From assembly GCA_963734955.1 (NCBI GenBank), contig CAVTJO010000014.1, positions 496,001-560,000 of the forward strand: a stretch of 64,000 nt of DNA, written 5' to 3'. The notes under the pieces were generated by a model that did not search any database, had not been told where the DNA came from, and saw nothing but the letters and a program-made list of their open reading frames with translations. Made by a program: the position numbers and the translations under genes. Every line of letters begins with the position of its first letter. The stretch's first letter is position 1. The DNA is from UBA11986 sp963734955 (GTDB lineage: Bacteria > Bacteroidota > Ignavibacteria > UBA10030 > UBA6906). Of the stretch, positions 28,624-36,649 are shown one piece after another.

Positions 28624-31044
28624 TTACACGTGCACCGATACCTTGAAAACCACATTTCTCCTCTCCTCCCAGCTTGCTGCGCTGAAGTACGCCCCCTTGA
28701 TCAAGTGATTGTGATCCAGGAGATTCGTGATGAAGAGGGAGGGCTCAAGTGATGTGCCGCCAGCGAAACGAAACGTGTACCCGCCACCCAGATTGAAGAT
28801 CCATGATGGTGGAGTGTGTGTCGCGGTGTTGAAGTCAAACAGTCCCGTCTTGTACGGGACGCCATCGGGATTACCGTTTGTCAGACCGGAGCCATAGATT
28901 CCCACAAGGTTGACGAACCAATTCTCGGGTTGGTAGTTCACTCCCGTGACGATGGAGAGTCGCTGATCGTGGTCGAGATCTGTTGCAGGGCCGTCGTCAG
29001 CCACATCAAGGAACCCTCCTGTGACGGCACCCGATCCATACGCGTGTATCAGTGACGCATTCAGATAGCCGGAGAACGGTGACTCCTCGCTGCTGTAGGT
29101 CAATCCAATTTCCAGCCCCGTGGTCTTTACGACCTCAATATTCACTGGCGTCTTGATGGCACTGGAGCCGATGGTCTGGTCGTCAAGCCCCGGAGTTCCC
29201 TTCTTGTAGAATGCCGCCACCTTGGTCCTCAAACCAAACGGAAAGCTCCTTGTATATGCAAATTCATAGAAGTCATCTCGCTCCGGCAATGTTGATTCGA
29301 GGGTGGTGGAGACATTCGCTGCAATCGTCCGGAGCCCTTCAATATTGGTTGGCATAAACAATCGACCATAATACAAATATGCCGAGTTGGACTCATCAAT
29401 GATGAAGTTCCATCGCACCCGAGGGCTCACCTGGTGCTGCATGGAAACATCTGGAGCAATATGCTGATCGTACCGCACACCAAGATCAAGAAATGTCCAT
29501 TCCAATGGATGCCAATCGGACTGTACAAACAGTCCAAAGTCCGATCCCTTGAAGTTGGTGACAATGGATGGTCCGGGATTGTTTGCGCTGTCCCGGGACG
29601 TGAAGTCTTCTGTGCCTGAGGTCGCGCTGAAGTTGAGTCCGCCCTTAAACATAAGTTCATGGGAAAGCCTTTTGTCCAAAGTTGACCTGAATCCGATTGT
29701 TGTGAAGCTCCTGTCTTCAGAAAGGTTGTAGTTGTTTATTGTATCGCCCGCAAACTGAAAGCCGGGCGGGTCGATTTCTCCCGGGGTGTAGACCAATTTC
29801 CCTTCACGGGCATATCCCCCAATGAAGAAATTGCTTTCCTCGTCGACATCGGAATTCAATATGCGGAAATAAGAAAGCGTCTGGAACGCGTTCGTTGTGA
29901 CCTGCTGGTCCGATGCGATCTGCTCATTCGGGTCATACGGGACCTGAGTACTTGTCTTCCCGAAATTCAGGTTCGACGTGAGATAATCGATGTCGCTCAG
30001 CACGTAATCAAACTTTCCATACAGGAAGTAGTCGAACCCGTGATCGTGAAAGAGATTGGGGACGGGAGGATCAATTCGCCGATCGGTTTCCTGACGGGAA
30101 CCTGACAGAAGGAAGCCCAGATTTCCTATGTGATCGCTGATGGAGAGAGTCTGTCCATTTGAATTGAGAGCACGAAATGGGCCGACTCGCCCGCCGAGTG
30201 TGTCACCAGCAACGGAGCTTGACGCCCCAAGTGGGGTCTCCATCCCCGGTGAAAGCGGCTTGGCGCCATTGAACACAAGATAGCTTCCCACATACGTCGA
30301 AGCGTCAAGTTGAAACCTGCCGGTAGGCACGCGGTTGTTAAGGTCGATGATCGCCGACATCTGTCCGCCATACTCGGCCGGAAATCCGCCAGTGATGAAC
30401 GTCGCGCGCTCGATCGCCTTGGGATCGACAACCTCATTCAAGCCTCCGAACACACCAAGAGGAACCGGAATCCCATCGATATAGTATGTGAACTCACCAT
30501 GTTGACCGCGGATGTGTACCTCACCTGTGGGAGCGCGGGCGGCGCCCATCAGATTCTCCTGGATCAGGTTCGTCATGCGTCCTGTTGGGGGAGCATGGTA
30601 CGTGGACGATTCAAACACCTGGTTCCCTGTCAGGGGATCGATATGTGAGAGAGGTATTTCCCGCTGTCCGATGACTTCGAGCTCTTGCTGTTGGCCTCCG
30701 GAGGGCTGCATCCCGATTGAATCGATCGTATGGGATTCATCGACAAGGATTGAGTCGGAGAATGTCGTGTAGCCAACAAACCAGGCGGTGATATTGTACA
30801 TCCCGGGCCGGATGTCCCGAAAACGAACTTGTCCGGCGGGATTAGTTGCATTCTGGATGATGAACCGGCCTTCGCGTCTCAACGCCACGCGGGCAAGCTC
30901 AATGGGTAATTTGGCCTGAGCATCGTAGACCGTGACTCTCAGTTGTACTCCCTGTTCCGGAGTTGTGAAAGGCTCATCCGCTTCAGCTGAAAGGGTTGTC
31001 GCGAGCAGGCATGCGAGCACCAGAAGTGCTGTCTGTGGTCTCAT
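28624..31044 (-). CDS. TonB-dependent outer-membrane receptor
   Basis: 806 residues. A signal peptide (about 1-22) is followed by a carboxypeptidase-regulatory-like beta domain (about 32-112: LRVTVYDAQAKLPIELARV, GMYNITAWFVGYTTF), a plug domain (about 150-245: HIRGQHGEFTYYIDGIPVP, FITGGFPAEYGGQMSAIID) and a 22-strand type barrel ending in FKVSVHV. The ligand cannot be read from the sequence. Its neighbours on the same strand are two small His/Cys proteins, and a zinc-type ABC uptake set lies on the divergent side, which suggests a metal or metal-complex substrate. It starts about 107 bases after the small protein gene at 31152-31508. Confidence 0.9.
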   Translation of the reverse strand: MRPQTALLVLACLLATTLSAEADEPFTTPEQGVQLRVTVYDAQAKLPIELARVALRREGRFIIQNATNPAGQVRFRDIRPGMYNITAWFVGYTTFSDSILVDESHTIDSIGMQPSGGQQQELEVIGQREIPLSHIDPLTGNQVFESSTYHAPPTGRMTNLIQENLMGAARAPTGEVHIRGQHGEFTYYIDGIPVPLGVFGGLNEVVDPKAIERATFITGGFPAEYGGQMSAIIDLNNRVPTGRFQLDASTYVGSYLVFNGAKPLSPGMETPLGASSSVAGDTLGGRVGPFRALNSNGQTLSISDHIGNLGFLLSGSRQETDRRIDPPVPNLFHDHGFDYFLYGKFDYVLSDIDYLTSNLNFGKTSTQVPYDPNEQIASDQQVTTNAFQTLSYFRILNSDVDEESNFFIGGYAREGKLVYTPGEIDPPGFQFAGDTINNYNLSEDRSFTTIGFRSTLDKRLSHELMFKGGLNFSATSGTEDFTSRDSANNPGPSIVTNFKGSDFGLFVQSDWHPLEWTFLDLGVRYDQHIAPDVSMQHQVSPRVRWNFIIDESNSAYLYYGRLFMPTNIEGLRTIAANVSTTLESTLPERDDFYEFAYTRSFPFGLRTKVAAFYKKGTPGLDDQTIGSSAIKTPVNIEVVKTTGLEIGLTYSSEESPFSGYLNASLIHAYGSGAVTGGFLDVADDGPATDLDHDQRLSIVTGVNYQPENWFVNLVGIYGSGLTNGNPDGVPYKTGLFDFNTATHTPPSWIFNLGGGYTFRFAGGTSLEPSLFITNLLDHNHLIKGAYFSAASWEERRNVVFKVSVHV

Positions 31045-31151
31045 GGTTATCCCTTCTCAATAAGTAATTGTCTTCATCGGCGCACCATGAGGAGGGCACG
31101 CCAATGACCCAGTTTCATGTCCGGGTGTCGGACATAAAGAAAATTGGAACG

Positions 31152-31508
31152 TTAGATGAGACCGAAGGGAGGAGCTCTGGGAGAAGATCGAACAGGCTGT
31201 TGTTGAACACAGAAGGTGGGGATCCATGAGGGGATCTCGTTTGTGAAGGAAAGATGCGGGCTTTGCGGCGTTGCCTGGGCTAGATGGCCGGCAGCAAACA
31301 GACATGCAAGGCAAAAGCCGTCGTTATGTCCTGTGTGAACAGCTCGTGACTGGGTAGTCCTCACGAAGGATTGCCCGGTACCGTCTTCACAGAACTCATC
31401 TGTGTGAAGCAACCCAATGAGCACTACCGACGGCAAGTATACCGCCAGCAAAAATCTGGAGATCGATTTTTGGACGTCCGGTTGGACGATGAGTGCAAGG
31501 TTACCCAT
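31152..31508 (-). CDS. Small membrane or secreted His/Cys protein, DUF2946-like (copy A)
   Basis: Up to 118 residues. A hydrophobic segment (about 19-37) is followed by LHTDEFC, then HTGHNDGFCLACLFAAGH, and the protein ends with SPRAPPFGLI. The plan of hydrophobic start, His-rich run, CxxC, second hydrophobic stretch and Arg-Ala/Gly-Pro-Pro tail is shared with two other small proteins in this locus and resembles DUF2946 proteins that accompany TonB receptors elsewhere. Metal binding is a reasonable guess. The start codon is uncertain; no clear ribosome site precedes the ATG at 31508. Confidence 0.6.
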   Translation of the reverse strand: MGNLALIVQPDVQKSISRFLLAVYLPSVVLIGLLHTDEFCEDGTGQSFVRTTQSRAVHTGHNDGFCLACLFAAGHLAQATPQSPHLSFTNEIPSWIPTFCVQQQPVRSSPRAPPFGLI

Positions 31509-31628
31509 GGTACCGCTTCAGATTGTTGTGCATGTGAAATCGTCCCAATGCAGCCTCACCAACCTCGACATGGCTCAGAAATGAGCTGTTGTGCTGGGCA
31601 AGATGGTTCTGATTGGAAGAGGAACGCG

Positions 31629-31976
31629 TTACAACATCAAAGCGGGAGGACCACGGAGGAAGAGAGGAGCAGATGAATCGAAGAAGTAGGTTGTTTCTCG
31701 TGTCGATACAACAATGAATTCTACCGTGTCAACCGACGAGAGCTGACCGAAAACCACAAACGCAACGAAGAGTGTTGTGCGTGAACACAACAGGCAGTCG
31801 CTGTGGTCCTTGATGTCTTTATGAGTCTCGTGTGCACCACAGGTGTGCGTCTCGAGCACAGGTTTATCCCCGAGGCAAATCAGATCCTCGGGATGCCCGA
31901 TGTGCGGGTACACCGTCACTGCCAAGTTCAGCAAAACGAGAACGGCGGCGACTACTCTATTCAAAGGACGAATCAT
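31629..31976 (-). CDS. Small membrane or secreted His/Cys protein, DUF2946-like (copy B)
   Basis: 115 residues. It has an N-terminal hydrophobic segment (about 9-24), then HIGHPEDLIC, THTCGAHETHKDIKDH and CLLC (7 His and 4 Cys within about 42 residues), a second hydrophobic stretch and the tail FLRGPPALML. The His/Cys cluster could bind a transition metal. A promoter with TTGCGG and TATATT lies only 8 bases before the ATG, so the transcript may be leaderless. Copies A and C share the layout. No experimental function is known to me. Confidence 0.65.
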   Translation of the reverse strand: MIRPLNRVVAAVLVLLNLAVTVYPHIGHPEDLICLGDKPVLETHTCGAHETHKDIKDHSDCLLCSRTTLFVAFVVFGQLSSVDTVEFIVVSTRETTYFFDSSAPLFLRGPPALML

Positions 31977-31984
31977 CGGTCGCT

Positions 31985-32013
31985 AATATACGACAACGTT
32001 TCCAAACCCGCAA
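31985..32013 (-). promoter_or_regulatory. Promoter of copy B (module R1)
   Basis: Minus strand TTGCGG (32013-32008), 17-base spacer, TATATT (31990-31985), then 8 bases to the ATG at 31976. The spacer contains GGAAACGTT, a motif also found in module R2 near 33149-33158. Confidence 0.6.
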
Positions 32014-32039
32014 GACGCGTTTCGCCATTGTCCAGCATC

Positions 32040-32118
32040 TGGGCTTTTCGAAACTGCCCTTGCGTCCTCCGTTAGACGCATCAAGCTCATGAAAGTTTCC
32101 GGGCAGCACCAAGAATAG
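32040..32118 (+). pseudogene. Fossil of a divergent promoter and gene start (module R1, plus arm)
   Basis: The stretch resembles 33160-33234 of module R2: TTTTCGAAACTGCCCTTGCG and GTTAGAC correspond to TTTCGGAACGTTCCTTGCA and GTTAGAC, and ATGAAAGTTTCC at 32089 corresponds to GTGAAAGTTTCC at 33223. Here the TATATT element is missing and the frame stops after nine codons (TAG at 32116). It looks like the remains of a fourth small gene. Confidence 0.5.
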
Positions 32119-32142
32119 CGCATAGGCCTCCCAATAGTGCTT

Positions 32143-33087
32143 TTAGAATTGATAACTCAATGTAGAATTAAGGAGCCATGGGGATATCAGTTGGTAACCG
32201 TGGATGTTCGAATAGAGTGGAAGACCAAATTCAAAGTCGAAGTGGACCGCCTTAGCAAGAATCACTTCAATGCCCGGCGAAAAGAATATGCGAGCATAGC
32301 CCGTATTGTCTGGATCGGCCTTCGGCCCAGTGTCTCGGCCTCGAAAGCTTGTGACAATCGAGGCGATCGGGACTATGCCGAACGAGGAAATCAGGCGGTC
32401 ATAGTGAGCTCCGAGGGCAGCGTTGAAATCATTTCCCGGCTTGTAACCGTCTCGTTCATTCATCGGGTAGACAAGAGATCCCTGTACATACCAACCCCAA
32501 CCGTCCTCCTGGTCCATCTGGTAAGCCGAAAGAAGAGCGTCTGTCGTCCCGGTCCCGATTTGAGTGTCTCTATCCAAAAGTGTCTGATTGATCGGACCAG
32601 TCGGGAGTTTTACTCCTGCCATGACTGCTGTTGACATATCCTCTGAAAAACCGGTGTACATACCCATCAGCTTTGCATCTCCGAGCGACCGATGTTGTAT
32701 GGTAAAGGCATTGCCGTCATCATCGACACCCTCGCGATAACGATCCCAGACCGGCACCGTTGCCATCAATCCCCATTCTCTGTTCACCATGTACTGCATT
32801 CCCAGAGTATAGAAACTTGTTGTGATGAGTTTATCGGCATTGAGATCCGGAGACACGCGTCCGAGGTTTGACCAATTCCGGTTCTGATCAAGATAGGAGT
32901 ACTGAAGGAATAGACGGGGCCCTGGTGAAGTAATCATCATCCATCTTGTGCCAACGGAAAACACACCGCAGCCGCATGCACATCCGATGGCTTCGGGCGG
33001 CAACGAAGTCAAACAGAATGTTACAAAAAGTAGAGCCTTGAGAATTGTTTTCAAGAAAGAGCCTTCCCTCTCAAAAGAACCGATCAT
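32143..33087 (-). CDS. Cys-rich outer-membrane barrel protein (transporter-like)
   Basis: 314 residues read from 33087, or 303 from a TTG at 33054 that has a better ribosome site (AGGGAAGG). After the signal peptide the mature N-terminus carries the cysteine cluster CACGCGVF, then about 270 residues of barrel-type strands (LFLQYSYLDQNRNW, GLMATVPVWDRY, VMAGVKLPTGP) ending LLNSTLSYQF with a terminal Phe. It resembles outer-membrane proteins annotated only as transporters in other environmental bacteria. The exposed Cys cluster and the location suggest metal handling. The C-terminal Phe supports insertion in the outer membrane. Confidence 0.72.
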   Translation of the reverse strand: MIGSFEREGSFLKTILKALLFVTFCLTSLPPEAIGCACGCGVFSVGTRWMMITSPGPRLFLQYSYLDQNRNWSNLGRVSPDLNADKLITTSFYTLGMQYMVNREWGLMATVPVWDRYREGVDDDGNAFTIQHRSLGDAKLMGMYTGFSEDMSTAVMAGVKLPTGPINQTLLDRDTQIGTGTTDALLSAYQMDQEDGWGWYVQGSLVYPMNERDGYKPGNDFNAALGAHYDRLISSFGIVPIASIVTSFRGRDTGPKADPDNTGYARIFFSPGIEVILAKAVHFDFEFGLPLYSNIHGYQLISPWLLNSTLSYQF

Positions 33088-33095
33088 CCGGCTCT

Positions 33096-33123
33096 AATAT
33101 ATGCAAGTATTTCTCGATTACAA
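33096..33123 (-). promoter_or_regulatory. Minus-strand promoter of module R2
   Basis: TTGTAA (33123-33118), 16-base spacer, TATATT (33101-33096), 8 bases to the ATG at 33087. Same spacing to the start codon as in module R1. Confidence 0.55.
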
Positions 33124-33168
33124 TGGGTTTTGCATAGCTCGTTATCAATGGAAACGTTCAAGCCTTTC

Positions 33169-33178
33169 GGAACGTTCC
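33169..33178. promoter_or_regulatory. Perfect palindrome beside the plus-strand -35 box
   Basis: GGAACGTTCC directly abuts the -35 element at 33179. A related GGAAACGTTC lies 19 bases upstream (33150-33159). A regulator-binding site is an inference only. Confidence 0.35.
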
Positions 33179-33207
33179 TTGCATCTCCTGCGTTAGACAG
33201 CTATATT
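33179..33207 (+). promoter_or_regulatory. Plus-strand promoter of module R2
   Basis: TTGCAT (33179-33184), 17-base spacer, TATATT (33202-33207), then 15 bases to the GTG at 33223. It would drive copy C and perhaps the genes down to 36634. Confidence 0.6.
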
Positions 33208-33222
33208 AGATACAGCAACGTC

Positions 33223-33576
33223 GTGAAAGTTTCCAGACCCAAAATACCCGCATTTCTCCTCATCGTCACACAACTCTCATTCAGCGTTCTGATTGAATCA
33301 GAACATCGTGACGAAGTTGACCTGTCCTATCACGCGCATGAATCTCTTGCGCAACACCAATGTGGTGCAAGAGAGATTCATATACCTATTGATCGAGTCC
33401 AGTGCTGTCAGGCATGTGTTTACTCAGCCCAGCGCCTTGGTCTGGAAACGTCATCCTGGACCGGTGTCGCTACACTAAGCTTTGTTTGCACAGTCATTTC
33501 CTTACCTTCTGATCCGGTAATCGAAGCTGACTTCGACCACACCGGTAAACGAGGACCACCTCCTCCAATAGTGTAA
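33223..33576 (+). CDS. Small membrane or secreted His/Cys protein, DUF2946-like (copy C)
   Basis: 117 residues from the GTG at 33223. The frame is open upstream, but the promoter at 33179-33207 lies inside that upstream part, so 33223 is preferred. Layout: hydrophobic segment (IPAFLLIVTQLSFSVLI), then SEHRDEVDLSYHAHE, HQCGAREIHIPID and CCQACVYSAQ, a second hydrophobic stretch and the tail GKRGPPPPIV. The CCxxC, His residues and RGPP tail match copies A and B. A metal-binding role is inferred. The outer-membrane protein gene begins 74 bases downstream. Confidence 0.62.
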   Translation: MKVSRPKIPAFLLIVTQLSFSVLIESEHRDEVDLSYHAHESLAQHQCGAREIHIPIDRVQCCQACVYSAQRLGLETSSWTGVATLSFVCTVISLPSDPVIEADFDHTGKRGPPPPIV

Positions 33577-33650
33577 TTCCATCTAAGCAAACGCAGTCAG
33601 TGGAATGCCGTGCTCTTGTCCGGGGCGCGTACCTTTGGAGGATCAATTTC

Positions 33651-34805
33651 GTGGCTCAACTCAAATACGAGGCAATTCAGGTTCTTCTCGTGGCGGTTCT
33701 CTCTTCGATGGGAATTGCTCAGCAGGATTCGACCGCCACTTCCGATTCGCTTCTTATCAAGTCGCTTGAGCAACAGATGGCTCAATCGGCACCAGCGCCG
33801 ATGGCGGCCGCCGCACCGAGGAGCGCGCCATCAACAAATCCCAACATGAGTGTCATCGGCGACTTTCGAATGGCGTATCAGTCACCTGCTCGGAGGCACA
33901 TCGATGCGGAGTTTCATGAAGCGGAGATTGCTGCCCAGTCGGTGGTGGATCCCTATGCCCGCGCGGATTTCTTTTTCTCGATTGCCCGGGATCCTGAGAC
34001 CGGGAAGTTCGGACTGGATCTGGAGGAAGGATATCTCACCAGCCTTGACTTGCCGGCGGAGTTGCAGCTCAAAGCAGGAAAGTTCCGGAGCACGTTCGGC
34101 AAGATCAACAACATTCATCCTCACGCACTGCCATTCATTGATGTGCCCAACGTCTATGTTCGCTATCTGGGGGAAGATGGATTGAATGATGAAGGCCTCT
34201 CCCTGAGCTGGCTCGTTCCAAACCCGCTTGATTTCTATCAGGAGTTAACGCTCGAAGCGACGGTGGGTCCGGATGGCAGCCCGAGTTTTACGCGCAGTGC
34301 TTCCGACCGGTATCTCTATCTCACACATTTGAAGAACTTCTGGGATCTGACTGACAATGCCACGCTCGAGCTTGGCCTCACCGGTGCCACAGGTCCAAAT
34401 GATTCAGCGTTCACCTCTCTGCTGGGCGGCGTTGACGTTACCTACAAATGGAAACCGGTACAGTTCAATACATATCGGTCGTTTGTTCTACAAGGTGAGG
34501 CAATCTTCAGCCGCACGGGCATAACGGGAGCGAAGACGGAGAGGTCGTGGGGAGGGTATCTTCTTGGGACGTACCAGATTGGAAAGCGATGGTTCCTCTC
34601 GGGGCGATTTGACTATTCGAATCTCCCGGACAATCCGGCGTTCGCCGAGCGGGCGTATTCGGGCGTGCTAGGATGGTATGCCACCGAGTTCCAGAAAATT
34701 GAAGTGCAGTACAAAGCCACCACCTCAAATGCCTACGCCTCCATCAACCAGGTAATGTTGCGATCGATTTTCGTCATCGGGGCTCATGGTGCCCACGCAT
34801 ACTAG
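33651..34805 (+). CDS. Porin-like outer-membrane protein of the zinc-uptake-associated type
   Basis: 384 residues from the GTG at 33651, which has GGAGG 9 bases upstream; earlier in-frame starts lack this. A signal peptide ends near SSMGIAQ. A short helical stretch with alanine/proline (LEQQMAQSAPAPMAAAAP) precedes the barrel, which has NPNMSVIGDFRMAY, EAEIAAQSVVDPYARADFFF, LKAGKFRSTFGKINNIHPH and LGEDGLNDEGLSLSWLVP. Proteins with this pattern occur beside zinc ABC transporters in Proteobacteria. A role in passing metal through the outer membrane is likely but inferred. Confidence 0.78.
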   Translation: MAQLKYEAIQVLLVAVLSSMGIAQQDSTATSDSLLIKSLEQQMAQSAPAPMAAAAPRSAPSTNPNMSVIGDFRMAYQSPARRHIDAEFHEAEIAAQSVVDPYARADFFFSIARDPETGKFGLDLEEGYLTSLDLPAELQLKAGKFRSTFGKINNIHPHALPFIDVPNVYVRYLGEDGLNDEGLSLSWLVPNPLDFYQELTLEATVGPDGSPSFTRSASDRYLYLTHLKNFWDLTDNATLELGLTGATGPNDSAFTSLLGGVDVTYKWKPVQFNTYRSFVLQGEAIFSRTGITGAKTERSWGGYLLGTYQIGKRWFLSGRFDYSNLPDNPAFAERAYSGVLGWYATEFQKIEVQYKATTSNAYASINQVMLRSIFVIGAHGAHAY

Positions 34806-34839
34806 GACGGAGGTTCAACATAAGAACAGGAAAACAATC

Positions 34840-35760
34840 ATGAAGAAGCATCTCTTTTCGATCATCATTCCCGTGCTCACGCTTCTCCTTGGGGTCAGTG
34901 CACCTCAGGCCAGCGGCAAGATTCGCGTGGTCACAACCCTCACAGACCTTAAAAGCATCACAGAAATTGTCGGTGGTGACAAGGTTGACGTGTTCGCCAT
35001 AGCGACGGGTTTCCAGAATCCCCATTTTGTTGATCCCAAACCAAGCTACATTCTCAGGCTCGCCAAAGCAGACATGTTCGTTACCATTGGACTGGACCTG
35101 GAGATAGGATGGGTTCCACCATTACTCAACAGTGCACGCAACGCGAACATCCTGAAGGGTGGCGCTGGCTATGTCGATGCCTCGATCAACATACCACTTC
35201 TGCAGGTGCCCACAAGCATCAACCGCGGCGAGGGGGACATTCATATCTACGGAAACCCGCACTACTGGCTCGACCCTGCCAACGGGAAAATCATTGCCCA
35301 GAATATCGTTGACGGGTTAGTGCGGCTTGATGGAGCAAATGAGGCCTTCTATCGGGAAAATCTTAAGAAGTTCGACGAACAGATCGACCAGAAAATTAAA
35401 GCATGGTCAGCCAGAATGGAGCCGTTCAAGGGAACGAAAGTGATTGCATATCATAACGAGTGGGCTTATTTCGAGCACCGGTTTGGCCTCGAGATCGTCG
35501 ATTTCCTCGAGCCAAAGCCGGGTATTCCCCCAACTCCTTCGCAGCTTGCCAAGGTGATCAACGAAATGAAACGCGATCACATGAAGATTATCATCACATC
35601 CCCCTACTTTACGGCGGAGTCGGCAGACCTTGTCGCGAGGAATGTCAACGGGAAAGTGGTTACCCTTGCCACATCGGTCGGAGCGGATGAAAGCATCAAG
35701 ACATATTTCGACCTCTTCGACTACGATATCGGTAAGGTTGTCGAGGCGCTGAAGAGGTAA
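34840..35760 (+). CDS. Metal ABC transporter substrate-binding protein, ZnuA/TroA family
   Basis: 306 residues with a signal peptide (MKKHLFSIIIPVLTLLLG). Cluster A-1 metal ligands are visible: His in FQNPHFVDPKPS, His in GNPHYWLDP, His in IAYHNEWAYF, and the acidic ligand probably in VGADESIKTYFD. The linker helix and the region GLEIVDFLEPKPGIPPTPSQL are typical. There is no long His-rich loop, so zinc or manganese are both possible. The start at 34840 is chosen for its signal peptide. It is followed after 46 bases by the permease. Confidence 0.9.
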   Translation: MKKHLFSIIIPVLTLLLGVSAPQASGKIRVVTTLTDLKSITEIVGGDKVDVFAIATGFQNPHFVDPKPSYILRLAKADMFVTIGLDLEIGWVPPLLNSARNANILKGGAGYVDASINIPLLQVPTSINRGEGDIHIYGNPHYWLDPANGKIIAQNIVDGLVRLDGANEAFYRENLKKFDEQIDQKIKAWSARMEPFKGTKVIAYHNEWAYFEHRFGLEIVDFLEPKPGIPPTPSQLAKVINEMKRDHMKIIITSPYFTAESADLVARNVNGKVVTLATSVGADESIKTYFDLFDYDIGKVVEALKR

Positions 35761-35806
35761 ATCAGGACAGGAGCCGCTTTTCACACGTTTGCAAGGAGGT
35801 CGTGCC

Positions 35807-36634
35807 ATGTTGGACATGTTCACCCAGGACTTTATTTTTAACGCGCTGAAAGTCAGTATCATTATGGGATTGCTGCTCTCGTATCTTGGGGTTCACGTTG
35901 TCGGGCGAGGCATTGTGTTTGTCGATCTTGCGCTTGGTCAGATTTCGATGCTGGGGGTGGCGTTTGCCAACTATCTTGAAAAGGATCCCACAGTCATCTC
36001 GATTGTCTTCACGATGGTTGGAGCATTTATCCTTTCGTTTGTCAACGTGAAGGATAAACGTTTGAAGCAGGAGGCAATCATCGGCATCGTATATGCAGTG
36101 GCGTCCGCTGCAACGGTTCTGCTCATCTCAAAGGCACCGCACGGGGAGTCGGACATTTCGGAAGTCTTGTTCGGAAGTCTCTTCACCGTAACGACAACAC
36201 AGATTATGATCATGGCCGCTGTGTTTGGCTTGATCGGGTTGTCGCATGTCATCTTCCGGAAAAAGTTCTTTGAGCTCACTGAGAAGTTCGAGAACCACCA
36301 GGTTGAGCACATCGGCGTGTTCAATCTCTGGAACTTCCTCTTCTACCTCTCCATCGGACTCACCATCGTGCTTGCGGTGCGCGCAGGAGGAGTGATTCCC
36401 GTGTTCTCGTACATCGTTGTGCCGCCTGTGGGCGCAATCCTCCTGACGAGGAAAAAGGGGAGCCTTGTGCTGATCGCAATGCTTGTGAGCGTTATCGGGA
36501 GTTTTTTCGGCATCTACTTTTCAACACACTTCGACTTTCCCGCGGGATCATCCGTTGTGGCAGTATTGGGGGCGATTTTCCTTCTGGCTGCAGGAGTGAG
36601 GCTGGGCAAGGGAAGGTCAAACAAAGCCGTGTGA
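35807..36634 (+). CDS. Metal ABC transporter permease, ZnuB family
   Basis: 275 residues with about eight membrane segments. Family blocks include GVHVVGRGIVFVDLALGQIS, EAIIGIVYAVASAATVLL, LFGSLFTVT and IPVFSYIVVPPVGAILL. The start at 35807 has GGAGG upstream. It forms the inner-membrane channel for the ZnuA-like protein. The expected ATPase gene is not between, before or after these two genes in the window. It converges on the cytochrome b gene with 15 bases between. Confidence 0.9.
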   Translation: MLDMFTQDFIFNALKVSIIMGLLLSYLGVHVVGRGIVFVDLALGQISMLGVAFANYLEKDPTVISIVFTMVGAFILSFVNVKDKRLKQEAIIGIVYAVASAATVLLISKAPHGESDISEVLFGSLFTVTTTQIMIMAAVFGLIGLSHVIFRKKFFELTEKFENHQVEHIGVFNLWNFLFYLSIGLTIVLAVRAGGVIPVFSYIVVPPVGAILLTRKKGSLVLIAMLVSVIGSFFGIYFSTHFDFPAGSSVVAVLGAIFLLAAGVRLGKGRSNKAV

Positions 36635-36649
36635 TGACGGAGTCGAGTG

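Noticed and set aside
33130..33222. Upstream extension of the small His/Cys protein (copy C)
   Set aside because: This part contains a complete promoter and palindrome and is similar to non-coding sequence in module R1, so translation more likely begins at 33223.
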